DNA of 64,000 bases from Todiramphus chloris collaris. Its lineage: Eukaryota; Chordata; Aves; Coraciiformes; Alcedinidae. Of the stretch, positions 10,267-24,174 are shown one piece after another (within the stretch, counting starts at the first letter, position 1; each line of letters starts with the position of its first letter). The notes under the pieces were generated by a model. That model searched no databases, was not told the origin of the DNA, and worked only from the letters and a program-made list of their open reading frames with translations. The translations under genes and the position numbers were made by a program. The DNA is taken from positions 9,614,887 to 9,678,886 of the forward strand of contig JANVCC010000073.1 of the NCBI GenBank assembly GCA_025345505.1, read 5' to 3'.

Positions 10267-13200
10267 TAGCTACCTGGAAGCTGAAGCAAAGCTGTGCTAC
10301 TCTTAGAGGCAGAAATTGTAGAAAGGTTCAGGTAGAGTCAGATTTCTTTGTTAACACCTAGTTAATATATGTATTCTGCTGAGTGTCAGGTTCCTGGGTG
10401 ATAATAGAATGAGTGCCTATGGAAAATGTCCTGCTGTGGCTATAACATGTAAGTTACTGTCCAGATCCTGTATAATGGTCAAAGTTCACACAGCCGTTGC
10501 CAGCCATTCTATTGTACATCAAGCACTGTCATCTTTTAATAGTATAAATTTCAAAAGCTCTAGCATTTAATTATAATTTTGCAATAGTATCTGATCAACA
10601 GAGATATGTGAATTACATGATTTAGTGTACCTGATGACACTGCAGTCGATATCTTCAGACTAAAACGCTGCTTTGTAACAGGGTTGGAAGGTAGCTTGAT
10701 TTGTCTTAACTCTCCTGAGTTGTAGTCTAAGACAAAGCAGTAATTTCAGAGCCTTTCATTTTACAGACACAAATTTATGCTGCTTCTCTTTTGCCGTAGA
10801 AATCAGAGGCCAGCTGACTTAGCTGGAACTAGCTCTGGGCTTTTCAATAGCATCTCATTTTAGGTCCTCAGAAGCAACTTGTGATTGCATTACTCTGACA
10901 GTAACTCAAAAGATGCACATAGATGCCGCTGGTGCAGTTACCTTTTAACACTCAATACTGTGTTTGAGCCCTTAGTCTAAAATTAGTTGAATGTAGAGTA
11001 AGTTCAAGGTAAGTTATGATTAAAACAAATAAGCATCTTAAGTAAATAAAAAAATTCAGGGTCCATTATACAGTCTGATAAATTTAACACATTTTGTTTT
11101 CTCTAAGGTTATAAAGTTGAGATTTGAGTTATTAAGGAATATAAGTCTATAAAACCCATCAAATTTTGTCATCCACCATCTCAGACATCTTTCAGAAGAT
11201 GTTAAATCCAGGGGAAAAATATTCCTTCTGTGACTCCTCTATCACTAATTCCCACATATGTGTTTCCTTTCTGAACTGAAGAACATTTTTAAAGTACACA
11301 TAGTTAAGAGGAAGCATTGAGATGCTACAATCAAGAAAAAATAATTTTACTCCTGTTAAGGCTTTTTTTAATGCTGTGTGGCATTCAGCAGTTTGCATTT
11401 GGCAACTTCTCAACAAAGGAAAACAATTTATCTGAAGAAAAATAAGAAATAAGAGATGCTTGATCTTTTCAGGGTAAGCTGTTCAAAGTATTTATTAAAT
11501 AAACCTAAATTTTCAAAAACTGGTGCTAATGACGAAGCTTGGCTTTTTACCTAGGACAATTCAGTATTATTTCTTAACACCATAGCAGCAACCTTTATGT
11601 TGATTACAATGCAAAATAGCTTTGCAAAGAAGTGATGCAAGTGTTAGACTTCCCTTCAAAACTGGGCTGGATTTTTATGTTAATGATAACTAAGCAATGA
11701 TGAAGTGGAATTATTTCTGAAGCCTCTTTTCAGTGCCTGACTTCTGGGGTGTCTCAAGACCTTGTCTCCTTGTCATCTCATACAGGAACACCCCAAACAC
11801 ACAAATTACCAGTATCAGCCCATTGCCATATAATATGGCTTCCATTATGATTTGGGAGACTGGTCAAGACCAAATTTCAGAGACTTCCTCCCTCTCTGTT
11901 GAGTGCTGGGTGACTTGCAGTGCCACCTGTCTTACTATGTCCACTCCCTTCATTGCCTGAGGCTTTAAAAGTTGCCCTAAGGCCCTCTTCCTGTATGTAG
12001 CTCTCACATCTTGTCTTTCATTCCTGTTTAGATAGTAAACTTGTGAGACATGAGTTTTCTCTTTCTACATGTACACACAGCCAGGGATAATTTTATGGAA
12101 CAGCAATCAGGAAAAAGGCCAGTGGATTCAAGCCAAGAGAGTGTCCTGCTGGACTATTAGATGGTGTATGCATAATTCATGCTACATTTAGGATGTATAA
12201 GCAGCAGCCCAGGCTCTGTCCCAGCAACTTTCTGTGGCTAAACTGATTTTGTGTATAGCAACCAAATCGCGCTTATGTTGATTTACTTTACATTATACTG
12301 TAATGGTTAATGTAGGTGCCAGTTGAATGGTCTTATCAGCTTTAAAGATTGGAGCTGAGAGATCAGGAGCTTCTTAAACTGTGCTGGCTTGATTCCTTGC
12401 TATTGTCTTTGTGTGGGCTAATACCTGGGAGACACTTTTTGTGAATGATGGGATTAGTCAAGTGTTCACATAAGAATTTTTTCTTCTTTTTTTTTTTTCT
12501 GCTTTTTTATTTCATTTCTTGTACACTCTTTGCATGCAAGCCTGGAATTTCTGACAGAAAATTACAGCTCCGGTCCCACAAATACTGATTTTTCTATTAT
12601 TCATTGATTGTCCCTGGTGGCACACTACAGGGATGCCAGGAGACTGTGATTTCTGAATTTGGAGCTCTGCCTGCGGATGGAGGCTCAGCTACTACAAATG
12701 CCAGGCAGCTTTCAGATGAAAAGGGTTATCTAGCCTGCAGCGAACAGCAGATACATTGTCTGGGTTAGAGACAGGCTTTTCTAGCCTGTGTACAAGGTAT
12801 ATAAAATCAGATAAAACTGGGAAGAGAAGAGCATAATGAATGCAAACAAACATAATAAATAAAATACAGCGGCAGATTTAGAAATGGTTGTGTAGAGCAG
12901 TTTCTAAGGAACTGAGAATTGGAGGTGTGAATCCTCTGTCAGAGGTAGTTATTAAATATCAGTTACCTACAACCTAGGTGAATGCGATGATAAAACACAG
13001 ACCCACAGCTTCTATCTTGTTTGTCTGGGTTTGGAACCACCCCCTAAAAAGAACCCTCTTCTTCAGAACTCTAAAAAAGGTGCTAGATGCCACACTCCTA
13101 ACTGGATTTTAAGCAGTGTATTTAGATTGGAGGAGATGTTACCCAGTAAAACAATGTAAAGTGCATAAGCACATTGTTTGGTATTTCATACATTCATATC

Positions 13201-15420
13201 ATTAGCATTTCCTCTCTCAAGACCGTTCCCAGACCTGATTCATGTATTTGTTTAACTTACATTGTTGAAGGCTTTCCTTTAAGTGAAAGAACAAAAATGA
13301 CCACTGCAGACCAGTTAAAGCTCAAGAAAATAAAATATATTTTCAAATCATACGTTTTTCAAGTAACCTGCAATACCTTGCCATATGTTTTTAGTAATGT
13401 AAGAAACAAATCTAATCACTAAAATAAACTCATCAATGTCCTCGCTTCTGTTGGAATCAGGAATTTGGGCCACCGTTCTCAGCATGTAGGTGGTAAAAAT
13501 CTGTCATTCAATCTGGAAGCTGTAGGAATACATTCGCTCTCTCCATATGAATCCCCATTCTGTTTTGTGCCTGTCCAGAGTGTGGACAATTTCCTTTAAC
13601 AAGGACTGAGGAACAGTAAGTCTCATTTATAGTCTCAAAAAGTCATAGGATTTACAACATTGCTTACTGCGACATACTTGGCACTCTAAAGGATATTGCT
13701 ATCTGGGTGGTAGTACAGTAGCCAGCTCCTATCCTCTTGCTAGGTTTTTCATTAAGAAACCTTCTAGAAGATTTGTGTATAAGACTTTAAATTTCCCTGT
13801 TACCTAAAGCAGAAGTGGTAAGAGCCAAACAAGGCCTTTGTAAAGAGTATAGAATTGGCAGCCGCACAGTAAACATGAAACTTGGTCATTGATAGAAAGG
13901 GCTCAAAAACTGCATAGTTGACAATACTCAGATGTAGGAGAATAAATTGTCTAGACCTTGTCAACTGTTTCCATGGGTGTTCTGAGAGGCGTGTTCTGTA
14001 GGAAAAGGGGTGGTTGTGATGGCAAAAAATTTAACTGTTAATTTGGTAAAAGGCAAAATAAATGAACAGTTTGATAAAAACATTTTGGAATTTTTCATCT
14101 TTAATATCCAACACCAGGGAGCAATGTCTGGTTTTTTTTGCATATTTCTAATCACATGAAAGTGATAAAGAAAGATGCATTGGTAGAAGTGATTAAAACC
14201 AAAGTCCTGAAAAAAGTTTTCATTGATCAGAAAATACCTGAAACTTAACTGAGCAATTTTTCATTTCCTTTGCAAGTTCTGTTCTAACCATTTGATCATG
14301 AACAGAAAGTGCAGTGAAATGAATGGAATTTCTTATAAATGTCCATGCCAAGAAATGGCAAGATGAAAGCAGATATTTCTCATTATTTGCAAAAATGTTT
14401 CTGCATAATTACTTCTGCCAATGTTTCATTGCTTTAGTGTCCCCTTGAAGGATTGCCTTTCAAAGTGTGTTTTATTGCAGTCTTTAAAGCTAATGCAAGG
14501 TTGTATCTCTTCTGCTTCAAGTGAAAAGAAATTAAACTGCAGATTCCTGTTTCACTTTTTACCTGAGCAGGGTGTGCATGCAGTGCCTTTGAGAGTGTTT
14601 CAATGCTTATATAATGTTTTCTGTAACAGTTTACATTTCAGTAGAATGCATATTCCAGAAGGTCACCAAAAGTTCTGGATGTACCAGTTAGCAAATATTG
14701 TAATGATCTGCACACTCCCAATCTCAATTTCTATTTAAAACTTCATGTGAATTTTTTAGTGCAAGCTGTGCTTCTAAAATTTCTCTTAGCAGGTCACTTT
14801 TTGCTTTCTGCTTTCTCATTGTATCCCCAGCAGTAATAGAAAGATCCTATTGCATTGCACAGGGTTATCTGGAGGATATGGATACAGGCCAGTATTAACT
14901 GTCCATATAGAGTCATTGGACCTCTGAGACTCCTTTTGCTTGCATGAGACACTCAAGCTGCATGACTAAGTCTATGCATTGTTGAAAGCTGGAGCTGTCC
15001 AGGCTTGACTGAGTAGTTAGCATGAGAATATGCAATAGGCCCTATTAAGTGCAAAAACCAGCTTTTCTGCCACCTCTGTTCCTTGAGGACCTCAGTCTCT
15101 TAGGCAGTGTCCTAGGATTTGCCTTTGTAGGATTTGTCATCTTGCAGAGGATACCACTGCTTTCTTTCAAGAACGGTAGCACAAGACCAGAGAGTTACAT
15201 TGCTTCCCTACAACCTGGTGATTAGAGCATCCTCTGAAAAGTGGAATAGCCATCTCTGTCTTGTACAGCAACCACCTTGGACTAATCTTTCATACTGGCT
15301 TTTAGGAGACATCCCTGATGTTAGAAAGTGCTTCTGAATTCAATGGTTCAAGAAGTATGGGTAACTAGCACTACAGTGGAGCACTAGAAAGTTTCTAGAT
15401 TCTGGTCCTTAATGCCTAGG

Positions 15421-15592
15421 TTTTGTATTTTTTTGTTTTGATGTATTTTTGTTGTTGTTTGGGTTGTTTTGGGTTTTTTTTTGGGGGGGGGGGGGGCTGG
15501 GGGGGGGGGGTGTTTTTTGTTTTGTTTTTGTTCTGTTTTTTGTTTTTGGTTTGTTTTTGTTTGTTTGTTTTTGTTTTGTTTTGTTTTCATAC
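15421..15592. repeat. T/G-rich low-complexity tract with two long G-runs
   Basis: About 170 bp of almost pure T and G on the + strand. It consists of TTTTG/TTTG-type units around a core at 15483-15510 made of G14, CT, then G12. The complementary strand is pure C/A there. Open frames across it on both strands encode only Phe/Gly/Leu/Val or Pro/Lys/Thr/Gln runs, so they are compositional artefacts. The G-runs could form a G-quadruplex, and their exact length may be unreliable in an assembly. Confidence 0.93.
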
Positions 15593-18275
15593 TGTATTAT
15601 TAAGGAGCTGTTAAATAGAAACATAAAAAAAACACCAACCAAAATCCAAATCCAACAACTCCACCCCATTCTACAATGTTAAAAAAGCAAACTGAAACAA
15701 AAAAAACCCCACTTTGAAATATCTTCCCATGTGCTTATCCTATGCAATCTCCCTCTTCCTTCTTAACCCCATGGAAATGCACAACCTTTTTCTGCTTTAG
15801 TGTAGATTCAGTTACAATTTGAGTTCTTCTTTTAATTCACCTGAACAACCAAAGGAATAGGATAAGAATATGTTGTGACATGGTAAATAATTACTTGTTA
15901 GTTTCAAGGATGAAACAGTGTCCAAATTACAATTTAGGAGAGGGTGTCCTCAGCAGAATACCACTTGGGTGTCACCTTTTTATGGAGATTAATGCAAATC
16001 TCATCCTATGTCCTTCGGTTTATGTTATGTTTCATAGGTAATGGTTTCGGAGCTGTTAAGTTTTGATTTGTATTTTCCAATGTTTATCTGAGCATATATT
16101 AGATCTGGAGCATGCAATCAAGTTTTTCCAGTTTTCACACATGATATAGTGTGTGGGAGAAACGAAATAAGAGAAAAGGAAGGGAAAATAGAGGAAAAGA
16201 AAAATGGGGGAAGGAATTCCTCTGTCATCAATGTAGACCAGAGGAACTACATCGCTCCATTTCATCCTGTTTTTCACAAAAGTGGGTTTACCTCAAGTTT
16301 CTGTTTGATCTCCACATGTTTCTGATTTCTTGAACATGTTCTTTCTCTGCTGAGCGTTGCTCACTGTGCAGGCAATTTTAACTTGTAATTTGTTTTTAAG
16401 CTGTCACCAGTTTTTCTCAGCAGAAAAGAACACTTTGTGTCAATTTTAACTGGTGATGGATGCAGTGACTTTTTTCTACCTGCAGTAAAAAGGACACAGT
16501 AGCTCCCAGCTCCTGCCTATGTACATTTTCTGTGAATTTAAAAAAAAATAAATAAATAAAGCGCTGCAAATTCTGAAAACTGATGTCTGTTCTCTTTCAG
16601 GAGAAGCTGAAAGTTAATGTAAAAGGAAAAAAAATAGAGTCCACTGGTCTCCATGTTTTTAGCTTAACTCTGCAGTAATTGGAGACTAAGAGCTTTCTAC
16701 ATGCTCTTGGGAAAATGTCAATGTCTTCTATTTTGTTATGACATCTGAAAGCTCTGACAAATGACTACATATGTGTAACCCACTCACTAGCTGTCATTAT
16801 GTCCATCCTGCCTGTTTTGCCTACTCTGTTGTACACCTAAAATGGTTTCAGTTCTCAGGTATAAATACTGTCTGTGTAGTTCAAATGATAATAGTTCATG
16901 CATTAATTCTGATCACTGTCAAAAAGGATCAGTTGTGACAGTGCCTAATGCTGCATTCAATTACAGTGCTGTGAATTTGTTTACAGATCATTTTCTAACG
17001 TCTTTCCTCTGTTTCTTTCAAAAATTCCACTGCTCCATCCCCAGGGTTATTTGTAGCATTAGATATGGTCCAATATATGTTATCTATAGCACAGAAGATA
17101 CTCCATGTTTCTGGTGGTTTTGTGCAGGGTGTTAAGCATGCACTGGAACAGCTCCAGGCTTGGATGCAGCTGCAGCATACAACTGAGGAACCTCTTTGCA
17201 AAGAGCTGGTTTAGCAGCACATGCAGTCATTGTCAGCTACAGTCCAGCCCACTGCTTTTGTCTGCTTGTATTAGCAACTGAAGTTATATACCTTTAAAGG
17301 CAGTGAGAACAGGAATATGTATGGTTTAGGTAAGGACTTAACCATGTCCTAATCATATAGTCATTATGGACTGAAAGAATTCCATCTTGTGATATAGATA
17401 ATCATTTCTTTACAGAACAGGAAAGACTTAATTTAACGGAAGGCTCAGACTGAAGACCAAACCATGGTCTTGAACAAACATGAGTGTGCTAGATCAGCAT
17501 TTCGTCTGCAGGAGGTAAATTGTAGAACATTAGCACACTTAACATAGGTCTTCACTGAGCTACTGAAAATCCAGAACTCTGTTCCCATGCAGAATGGAAA
17601 TGAAGATAAGAGATATTAGTAAGAATTCAAAGTGTCTGCTGTTCCTTCTTATTTCTCTATCTTAGTATAGGTAATGTAATTTAATGAATTATGGTCCTTG
17701 TCTAAAAGTCTCTGTCCAACTTTTAATTTCTTTCTCTGTGACACATTGCTTTTTGAAAAGAGGCTATGCAGACATTAAACTATAGTAAGATTAAAATCAG
17801 GGCAATGAGGGTTGTGTGCTGACATATGAGAGCAAAATTTGACCTTCTGAATTTTGAAGAAGCTGCCAAGAGCATGGATGTTGCAGTACATATGTCAGAG
17901 AGGTAGTGTAAAGAAAGGCCTGTCAGATTTTGGCTTGGAGCCTTCAGACACAATTTGCAGCATCCTTACAAAGAGCAAGCCTAGGTAGCTGTGTGATGAG
18001 CATGGAATAGACAGAGATTTCAGATAACCACATACAAATTCATTTTTTTGTCTTCAGTTCAGGAACTACCAACGTATCACTCCACAATGCCCCAAAGCAT
18101 CCTCCCAGCCAGTTGGCTCTCAGCAAGAATAGAACCAATTTCTTAATCCTTACTACCACCTCCTGCCAGCACACTGTGGAAATAGAAGATGTATCTGCTT
18201 CAAAAAGCATTTTTCTGCTTTTCTAGCCAGGCGTATGCTTTGGAGGTGACAGCTGGTGCAGGAAGGAAGTGCTTA

Positions 18276-18344
18276 TTTATATATACAAATATATAGAGAG
18301 AGATAAATATATACATGAAGATATATATGTACATATATGTATAC
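18276..18344. repeat. AT-rich (TA)n-like tract
   Basis: An imperfect TATA/TACA-type dinucleotide tract with a short GAGAGAGA insertion in the middle. It is simple sequence. The minus-strand Tyr/Ile-rich open frame across it is a by-product of the repeat. Confidence 0.85.
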
Positions 18345-19141
18345 AGCAAATGCTTTATGTATGCTTGTTTGTATATGAAAAGGAAGAAACATGAGATACC
18401 ATTTTTCCAGTTCAATTTTATGTCTTAGTGCTTTGGAAGACTAGGGGCAGTATCTGTATCCCCAGTGAGCAGCAGACAGAGTAGACTTTATCTTGTGATG
18501 ATTTCTATGCTAGGCAAAGTACACTTTTATTCTTAATTTGACATCAAATAAATTCTTAAATATGCAAAAGATCAATTGTCTCCATTCTTCTCTTCATAAA
18601 AAAATATTCCTACACTCACCATTTACTGAGAGTGACTCAGGAAATTCTCAGTAATGACATCTGTAGTGAAGGGAAGTATCAAGAGAAACTAAAGGAAGGC
18701 AGCTGAGTTTTAAGTTGTCCAAGAACTGCATCACCTCAGAGAAAAGTAACTCATCATTCTCCTGGAAGAAAAAAAACCAAAATCACCATATTGACATAAC
18801 TGTAGCAGAGTTAACAGATGCTACATGCCATAGTCTGAGTTCTATGCAAATGAAAACTGGAGTAAAAAGCATTGTAAGAATATGGATTTTTTGGGGTTTT
18901 TTTTGGCAAAACAAAAATCCTTTTTCTTCTGAATTTTTTCTCAACTACATGTTATACAACTGTCTTGTTTTGGCACTGGATAGATACAAAAATTCTCAAG
19001 CTAAAAATTTGCTTCATCTGTAAGAGAATAAGCATACATTGGATGCCAAGTGCGGGTTTGAAATACATTTATTCATTCCCAATTTAGCACTTACTCATAG
19101 CATAAAATTCAATGAATTATAAGGAAGGATACAGAAGAACA

Positions 19142-19167
19142 CCCCCCCACACACACACACACACATT
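19142..19167. repeat. C7 followed by (AC)n microsatellite
   Basis: A run of seven C is followed by about nine AC dinucleotides. It is a plausible polymorphic microsatellite. Confidence 0.9.
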
Positions 19168-22100
19168 TTAATAGCATATACTACCATTCTTATGTTAATG
19201 AAGTGTTTGTACAGCTGCTACAGTGGGCACAGAAAGATTAAAATCTGCCATCAGTCTGCGTACAGAACCTAAGGGAGATCAACACATCTGGTCTAGGGGG
19301 AAGAAAAGTCTGTCAAAACAATTATTTCACATCATTTGAAGCAGCTTAGAACAAGGGTGGGAAGGAGAGAAGGAAATTTATTGACCTTTAACGTAGCCTT
19401 ACGTCTATTACTTTATCCTACCTGCCAATTCCTCACTTTGTTTAATGATCAATAATCCTTGACACTCACATGTCATCTTTATTATCCAGATAACTTCTAT
19501 TCTTAATTGCTCTCTTTTGCTGGACTAATTATAGCTCAGCTACTGGAAACCAAAACTGCTTCATATCAGAGACAGCAAGTACTGATGAATATTTCCCAGG
19601 CTGGACTCAAATGGTGGATGGTGATGATTCAGAAACTGGTTCTGTTTACAGGGATTGACTGATGTTTCTTAGATAAGATGTTAGATATCAAAAGGACATA
19701 ATTTAAAATAAAAGTTAATGATTGGCATGGACAGATAGATTGTAATGGTGATCCTGAGGAAGTGTAGCTTTAGTCTCATTGTGATTAGTGAAGCCAATGG
19801 GCTCGTTTTAGCTCATAGCTCCACAGCATTACCACATAGAATTGACATTTCCCTTAGAGTTTTAGTTAATTAATTCAAGAAATATTATGAAGACAGTAAT
19901 ACTTTCCAGTTCTGCTACTTGGGAAGAGTAATGATGTATTCATGAGAGATGGTGTTTGGTTGTGTATGAGAAGATATTGCACATGGAGAAGGAAAGATTT
20001 TTCAGAGTGTGGTTAGAACTATTTTAATCCACTTTGTTACAGTGACATTGCCTCTAATCCTTTGCTATGTATTATTGATAAGCTTTTCACAATGCACATC
20101 ATAGTAGGATTCATCAGACTTGACACTTTATCCTCACAGTGCATTCAGGAAGCTCAGAAGTTTTCTATTTCCCATTTTATATTTACATTTACATTTATTT
20201 CTAATTTTCCTGACATTGAGAGAAAGGAGAGTGTGAAGCAAATTGTTTGAAATTGAGTTGCTGTCATTAGGCAAGAAATGCTCATCTTGTTAAAAATCAG
20301 GCTGAAGATTTTGGTTTCTAAAATAGATTTAGATATGTAATATTAGATATCTCATATGAGAGAGATTGACCTCTGTGATTGACCACTACTGTGCAAAGGC
20401 CCTACAATATATCTCAAAGGTAGATTTTTTATCTCCTTCATTGCTAAAAAGTTGCTTTTCCAAGGTTTTTCACGCAAATCAATCTTGAGGCACATCTTAA
20501 CAATGCAATGTAGGTTGGCTAAAACTGTGTGAAAAACTAAATTTCTTTTCAGAATCTGGACCACAAAATAAGACACAAATTTTATCTCTGGTCAGTTGGA
20601 ATCAAAAAATATTAACTGCTTCTCTATGGATTTTCTTCTGAAACATTAAACAAATAAACAAAAAATTCTGGCCACACATGAGATGTTTTGACTTGGCAGA
20701 ATCAACTGTTTTAAAAATACTGATATTTTTCCAGATTAATTTATTTTGATTTTTTAAAAAAAGGCATAAATGTTTAAATTCATGATTCTTACTTGTAAGT
20801 AAGTACTGCTTCTGGTTAGTTCAGTGTTCTGAGAGCTTTTGTATACACATTTTCTTTAAATTTATGAGAGTTTTGATTATGAAGCTCAATACTGTAACTT
20901 GGAATAAACCCACCTCTGTATACGAGTTTCAACTTCCTGTTAGAACTGAATTCTTCCTTCTCTCTATTTGTTTTGGGTTTGGGTATTTTTATTGGTTTAT
21001 TTTTTTTGGAAGTATGATTTTCCTGAGAACTATTATAATACGGTATCAAGAATGAAAGGTATACTACTGCAAATTAATACATAGCCTTGGACAAGAGACT
21101 CTGCAGTTGCATTGACAGCAATCAATAACTTTGTGCTGAATCTAATGTGAGATGTTAACAGGTTTTATTGTTGTTAGAAATAGTGTTACTGTTAAGTATA
21201 TGGAAGTATTCTCATTGTTTTCATGCTTCTGTATAAGATAATTGATTATTTTTTATATTATAAAGATCAGTTAAGATGCCTACATTTTATTTTCTATTTG
21301 AGAAAGTCTGGGAAAGATGATGTGATTATGTGTAGGGCTTTTTAAGCAAAGATGTTAGATCTGGAATAGACAACTTTCCTGACTTGATTTGCAGTGAGTA
21401 GGATTGGATAGTAGAAAGTTCAAATATCATCATCTAGATTTTGATATCTCATCTAAAATATACTATCCTTAGAATCAGATTGCTGCATAGCTATCAAATT
21501 TGTTTTTCCTGCAGCACTGGGAGTAGCATTAGTTTATGGTACTTAAGGGCATATGTGTACTAAGTTGCTGGGTTGGTTGGAAGTCCTGCTTGGCCAGAGC
21601 CAGAACATGCATAGTGTTTGGGGAGTGTGATTTATAAATTATGATTAGGAAGTATCTGAGTAAAGATAGTAAGAATTGTCATTCAGGGCAAGAGAAGTCA
21701 AATATTCATTGAGTGGATCTGCATTATTGCATGTAAACCTAGAAAGTAGATTGTGAATGTTTAACGTGTGGGAAATTCGCATAATAATGTTTAGGACGTT
21801 AAATGGTGAATACATTCTTTATATCAAATTATTACATACTTTCCAACCAATATTTTCCTCAAGCAATACAGCCATGAAACCACATGTAGAATATGTAGAA
21901 TAAACTGTATGTAGTGGGTTTGTTAAAGAAATCTTTAATTATATTTCTTAGAGTAGCTGAAGTTTTTCTATGGAAGATAAAAAGCTGTGTCACTTCTGAG
22001 ATATGTGCTGCATAAATATGTAACTGACATTTCATTTACGATTATTTCAGCACCTTGAAAACATTGAGGAATAAATTATATTTAAATAAAGTTTTACTGA

Positions 22101-23060
22101 TTTTGTGCCTTGGTATTCCATTTATGTTGTTTGCAGGGCAAACTCTGCTTCAGAATAAATTTCAATAGTGATTTTTTTTCAATAAATTAGCTTCTAATAT
22201 TATAAAATTGAAACAAATTTTCCTGATGTGTTTATGCAGTAGACTTTGTTTGATAATGTTTTTTATGAAAAAACTGAGAGATGTCATTTTTGCATTTGAC
22301 ATATTAATGGTTTCATTTAAATCTTAAGTATTGTGTTTAATCATGCCATAGGAAAATAGAGGCTTGAATTACAGTGATGCAAGCAGTGTGATAGCAAAGG
22401 TAATGAAGTACTCTCTTCTGAGACTATGAAGTAAGTAAACTTATTAAACCTCTTCAGAAAGTTTTACAAGTAAAATAGCAAAATTTGGCTATTTATTGCT
22501 TTTCTCAAAGGGTGAGTTTGTCACCCCAAGGTCTTTCTTAACACAGTTTTAACTGGTTTGTAATTTTCCTGACTTGGAGATTTTTCTTTCTTAACTGATC
22601 TCTGTGAAATTCCTCACTTCTTATTTGCCCCACTGTGAATAATAGAAAAGATAGGTCTTAAAGGCTTACTCTATGGAATATACGAAGTACTAAACCAAAC
22701 AAGGAAGCAAGACCCTGTTCCAGCCCCTCCACTCCTCCCCACAAAAAAAATCACTTTTGTAATATTTATTCAGAACCTCAATCTGAAAGTACATTCATAT
22801 CATAGCATCAATATATAAGTCAATAGAGTGAACTCCTTAACTGATCAAATTGCCCTGGAGTCTGTTTGTAACTTAGTGATACTAAAAGTGATAAAAGTCA
22901 GGATATTCAAAAGTGGAAGAATTTTTAACTCTTTCCCAAGCCACTGTGTTTTGGTTTTAAGCACTTCATTGCTTAGAAAACAATGCTTACCTGTGGGTTC
23001 CTTAGTTCTGTCCTCAAAGGGTGGATTGATGAGAGCTTACCACAAACGCTGTGATCCTAG

Positions 23061-23122
23061 TTTAGGAATAAATAAATTTGTTTAGGAGTAAATAAAAGAA
23101 ATTTACTTAGGAATAAATAAAT
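23061..23122. repeat. Three imperfect copies of a TTTAGGAATAAATAAA unit
   Basis: The unit occurs at about 23061, 23081 and 23106 with small differences and spacers (20-25 bp period). It is a short degenerate tandem repeat in otherwise unique sequence. Confidence 0.8.
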
Positions 23123-23815
23123 CAGTGTGTCATCATTTGTTTACCCTAAAAATGTTCTTCAGTAAGGCCCTACATTACTTCTGTGGGGATATGTGAAAGA
23201 TATGCAGGATCCTATCAGAAATACTGAGCATAACTTTGCTTTTGACTCTTGTGCTCTTGAGATGAAACAGTTCATCAAGTTTGAGTATGCACCTATGCTT
23301 CCAGTTTTGACCACACAAGGTGTCACTCCTATGAGCAGCATCACTGTATATTTACTCTGTAGTTCTCATCAAAACACACTAAGTGGATCCAAGTCTGTCT
23401 TGATTTATGATCAGTGATTTCCTTGGAGGTTACCCGTAGATTTGTTTCAAAACAGAGTTTGAAACATTTAGCTTCACAAACATGACTGTTTTGAAGGAAA
23501 ACACTACATTGCTTTAAATATTTCATATCAAGGCCAAGAAAATTACTGATGATCATGTGGTCTTCTGTTATTAATTTGTTCATTGAAATGAAGAAAAAAA
23601 GTATCCTGTCATTTGCAAAAATACAGAGCCTAAGCCTCACAGCTTCCTTCAAATGGTAGGTGCTGATTTTCAACTGGTTTGCATAGACCAGACAGTTATC
23701 TTTAGAATACAGGGAAGATCTTTCTTACTTTTGAAAATTACTTGCTCCATTTACTGAGAAATTAGTGGCATGTTGAGGATTCATGAGGACAGGTTAGAAA
23801 ACAGTTTTTGTGGTT

Positions 23816-23859
23816 GGTGCAACTTGCAGTTAGAGCTGGTGCAACTTGCAGTTAGAGCT
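23816..23859. repeat. Perfect 22-bp tandem duplication
   Basis: A 22-base unit beginning GGTGCAACTTGCAGTTAGAG is repeated exactly, followed by the first four bases of a third copy. Perfect identity suggests a recent duplication or a polymorphic minisatellite seed. Confidence 0.93.
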
Positions 23860-24174
23860 GGTGTGTCCTGCCTGTTCTCTCTTTCTCTGGGGCTCAGCTT
23901 GTCACTGCTTCCACCATAAACTGCTCTGAGTAGAACTAATTCTGAGGCTGTTAGTATGAGACAAAGTGGCAGTCATCACAAGTGGGGGAAAAATCAGAAA
24001 TAACCACATGCTAGGTTAAGAAACCAAAGAGTGACAAAACGTCACCTTCCATTGACAGAATGTCAAATACAGCATCAACATTAATTCCATGTAATCCTAC
24101 CTTTATGAATCTTTTTTTCATCTAACTGGGTGGATTAGTTGAGGAAGACCTGAAAAGAGATGCATATTTTAGAA

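Larger units (their letters stand above)
10267..24174. other. About 14 kb without recognisable gene or transposon
   Basis: I found no supported coding region or RNA gene and no clear CR1 or LTR sequence. It holds simple repeats listed separately (T/G and G tract at 15421-15592, AT-rich tract near 18.3 kb, CA repeat near 19.15 kb, small duplications near 23.1 and 23.8 kb). A minus-strand frame at 12064-11711 with one stop is described as a finding. The stretch could be part of a long intron or an intergenic region; the sequence alone does not say. Confidence 0.5.

Noticed and set aside
15384-15682. Several overlapping ORFs on both strands
   Set aside because: They translate a low-complexity T/G tract into Phe/Gly/Val or Pro/Lys/Gln runs.
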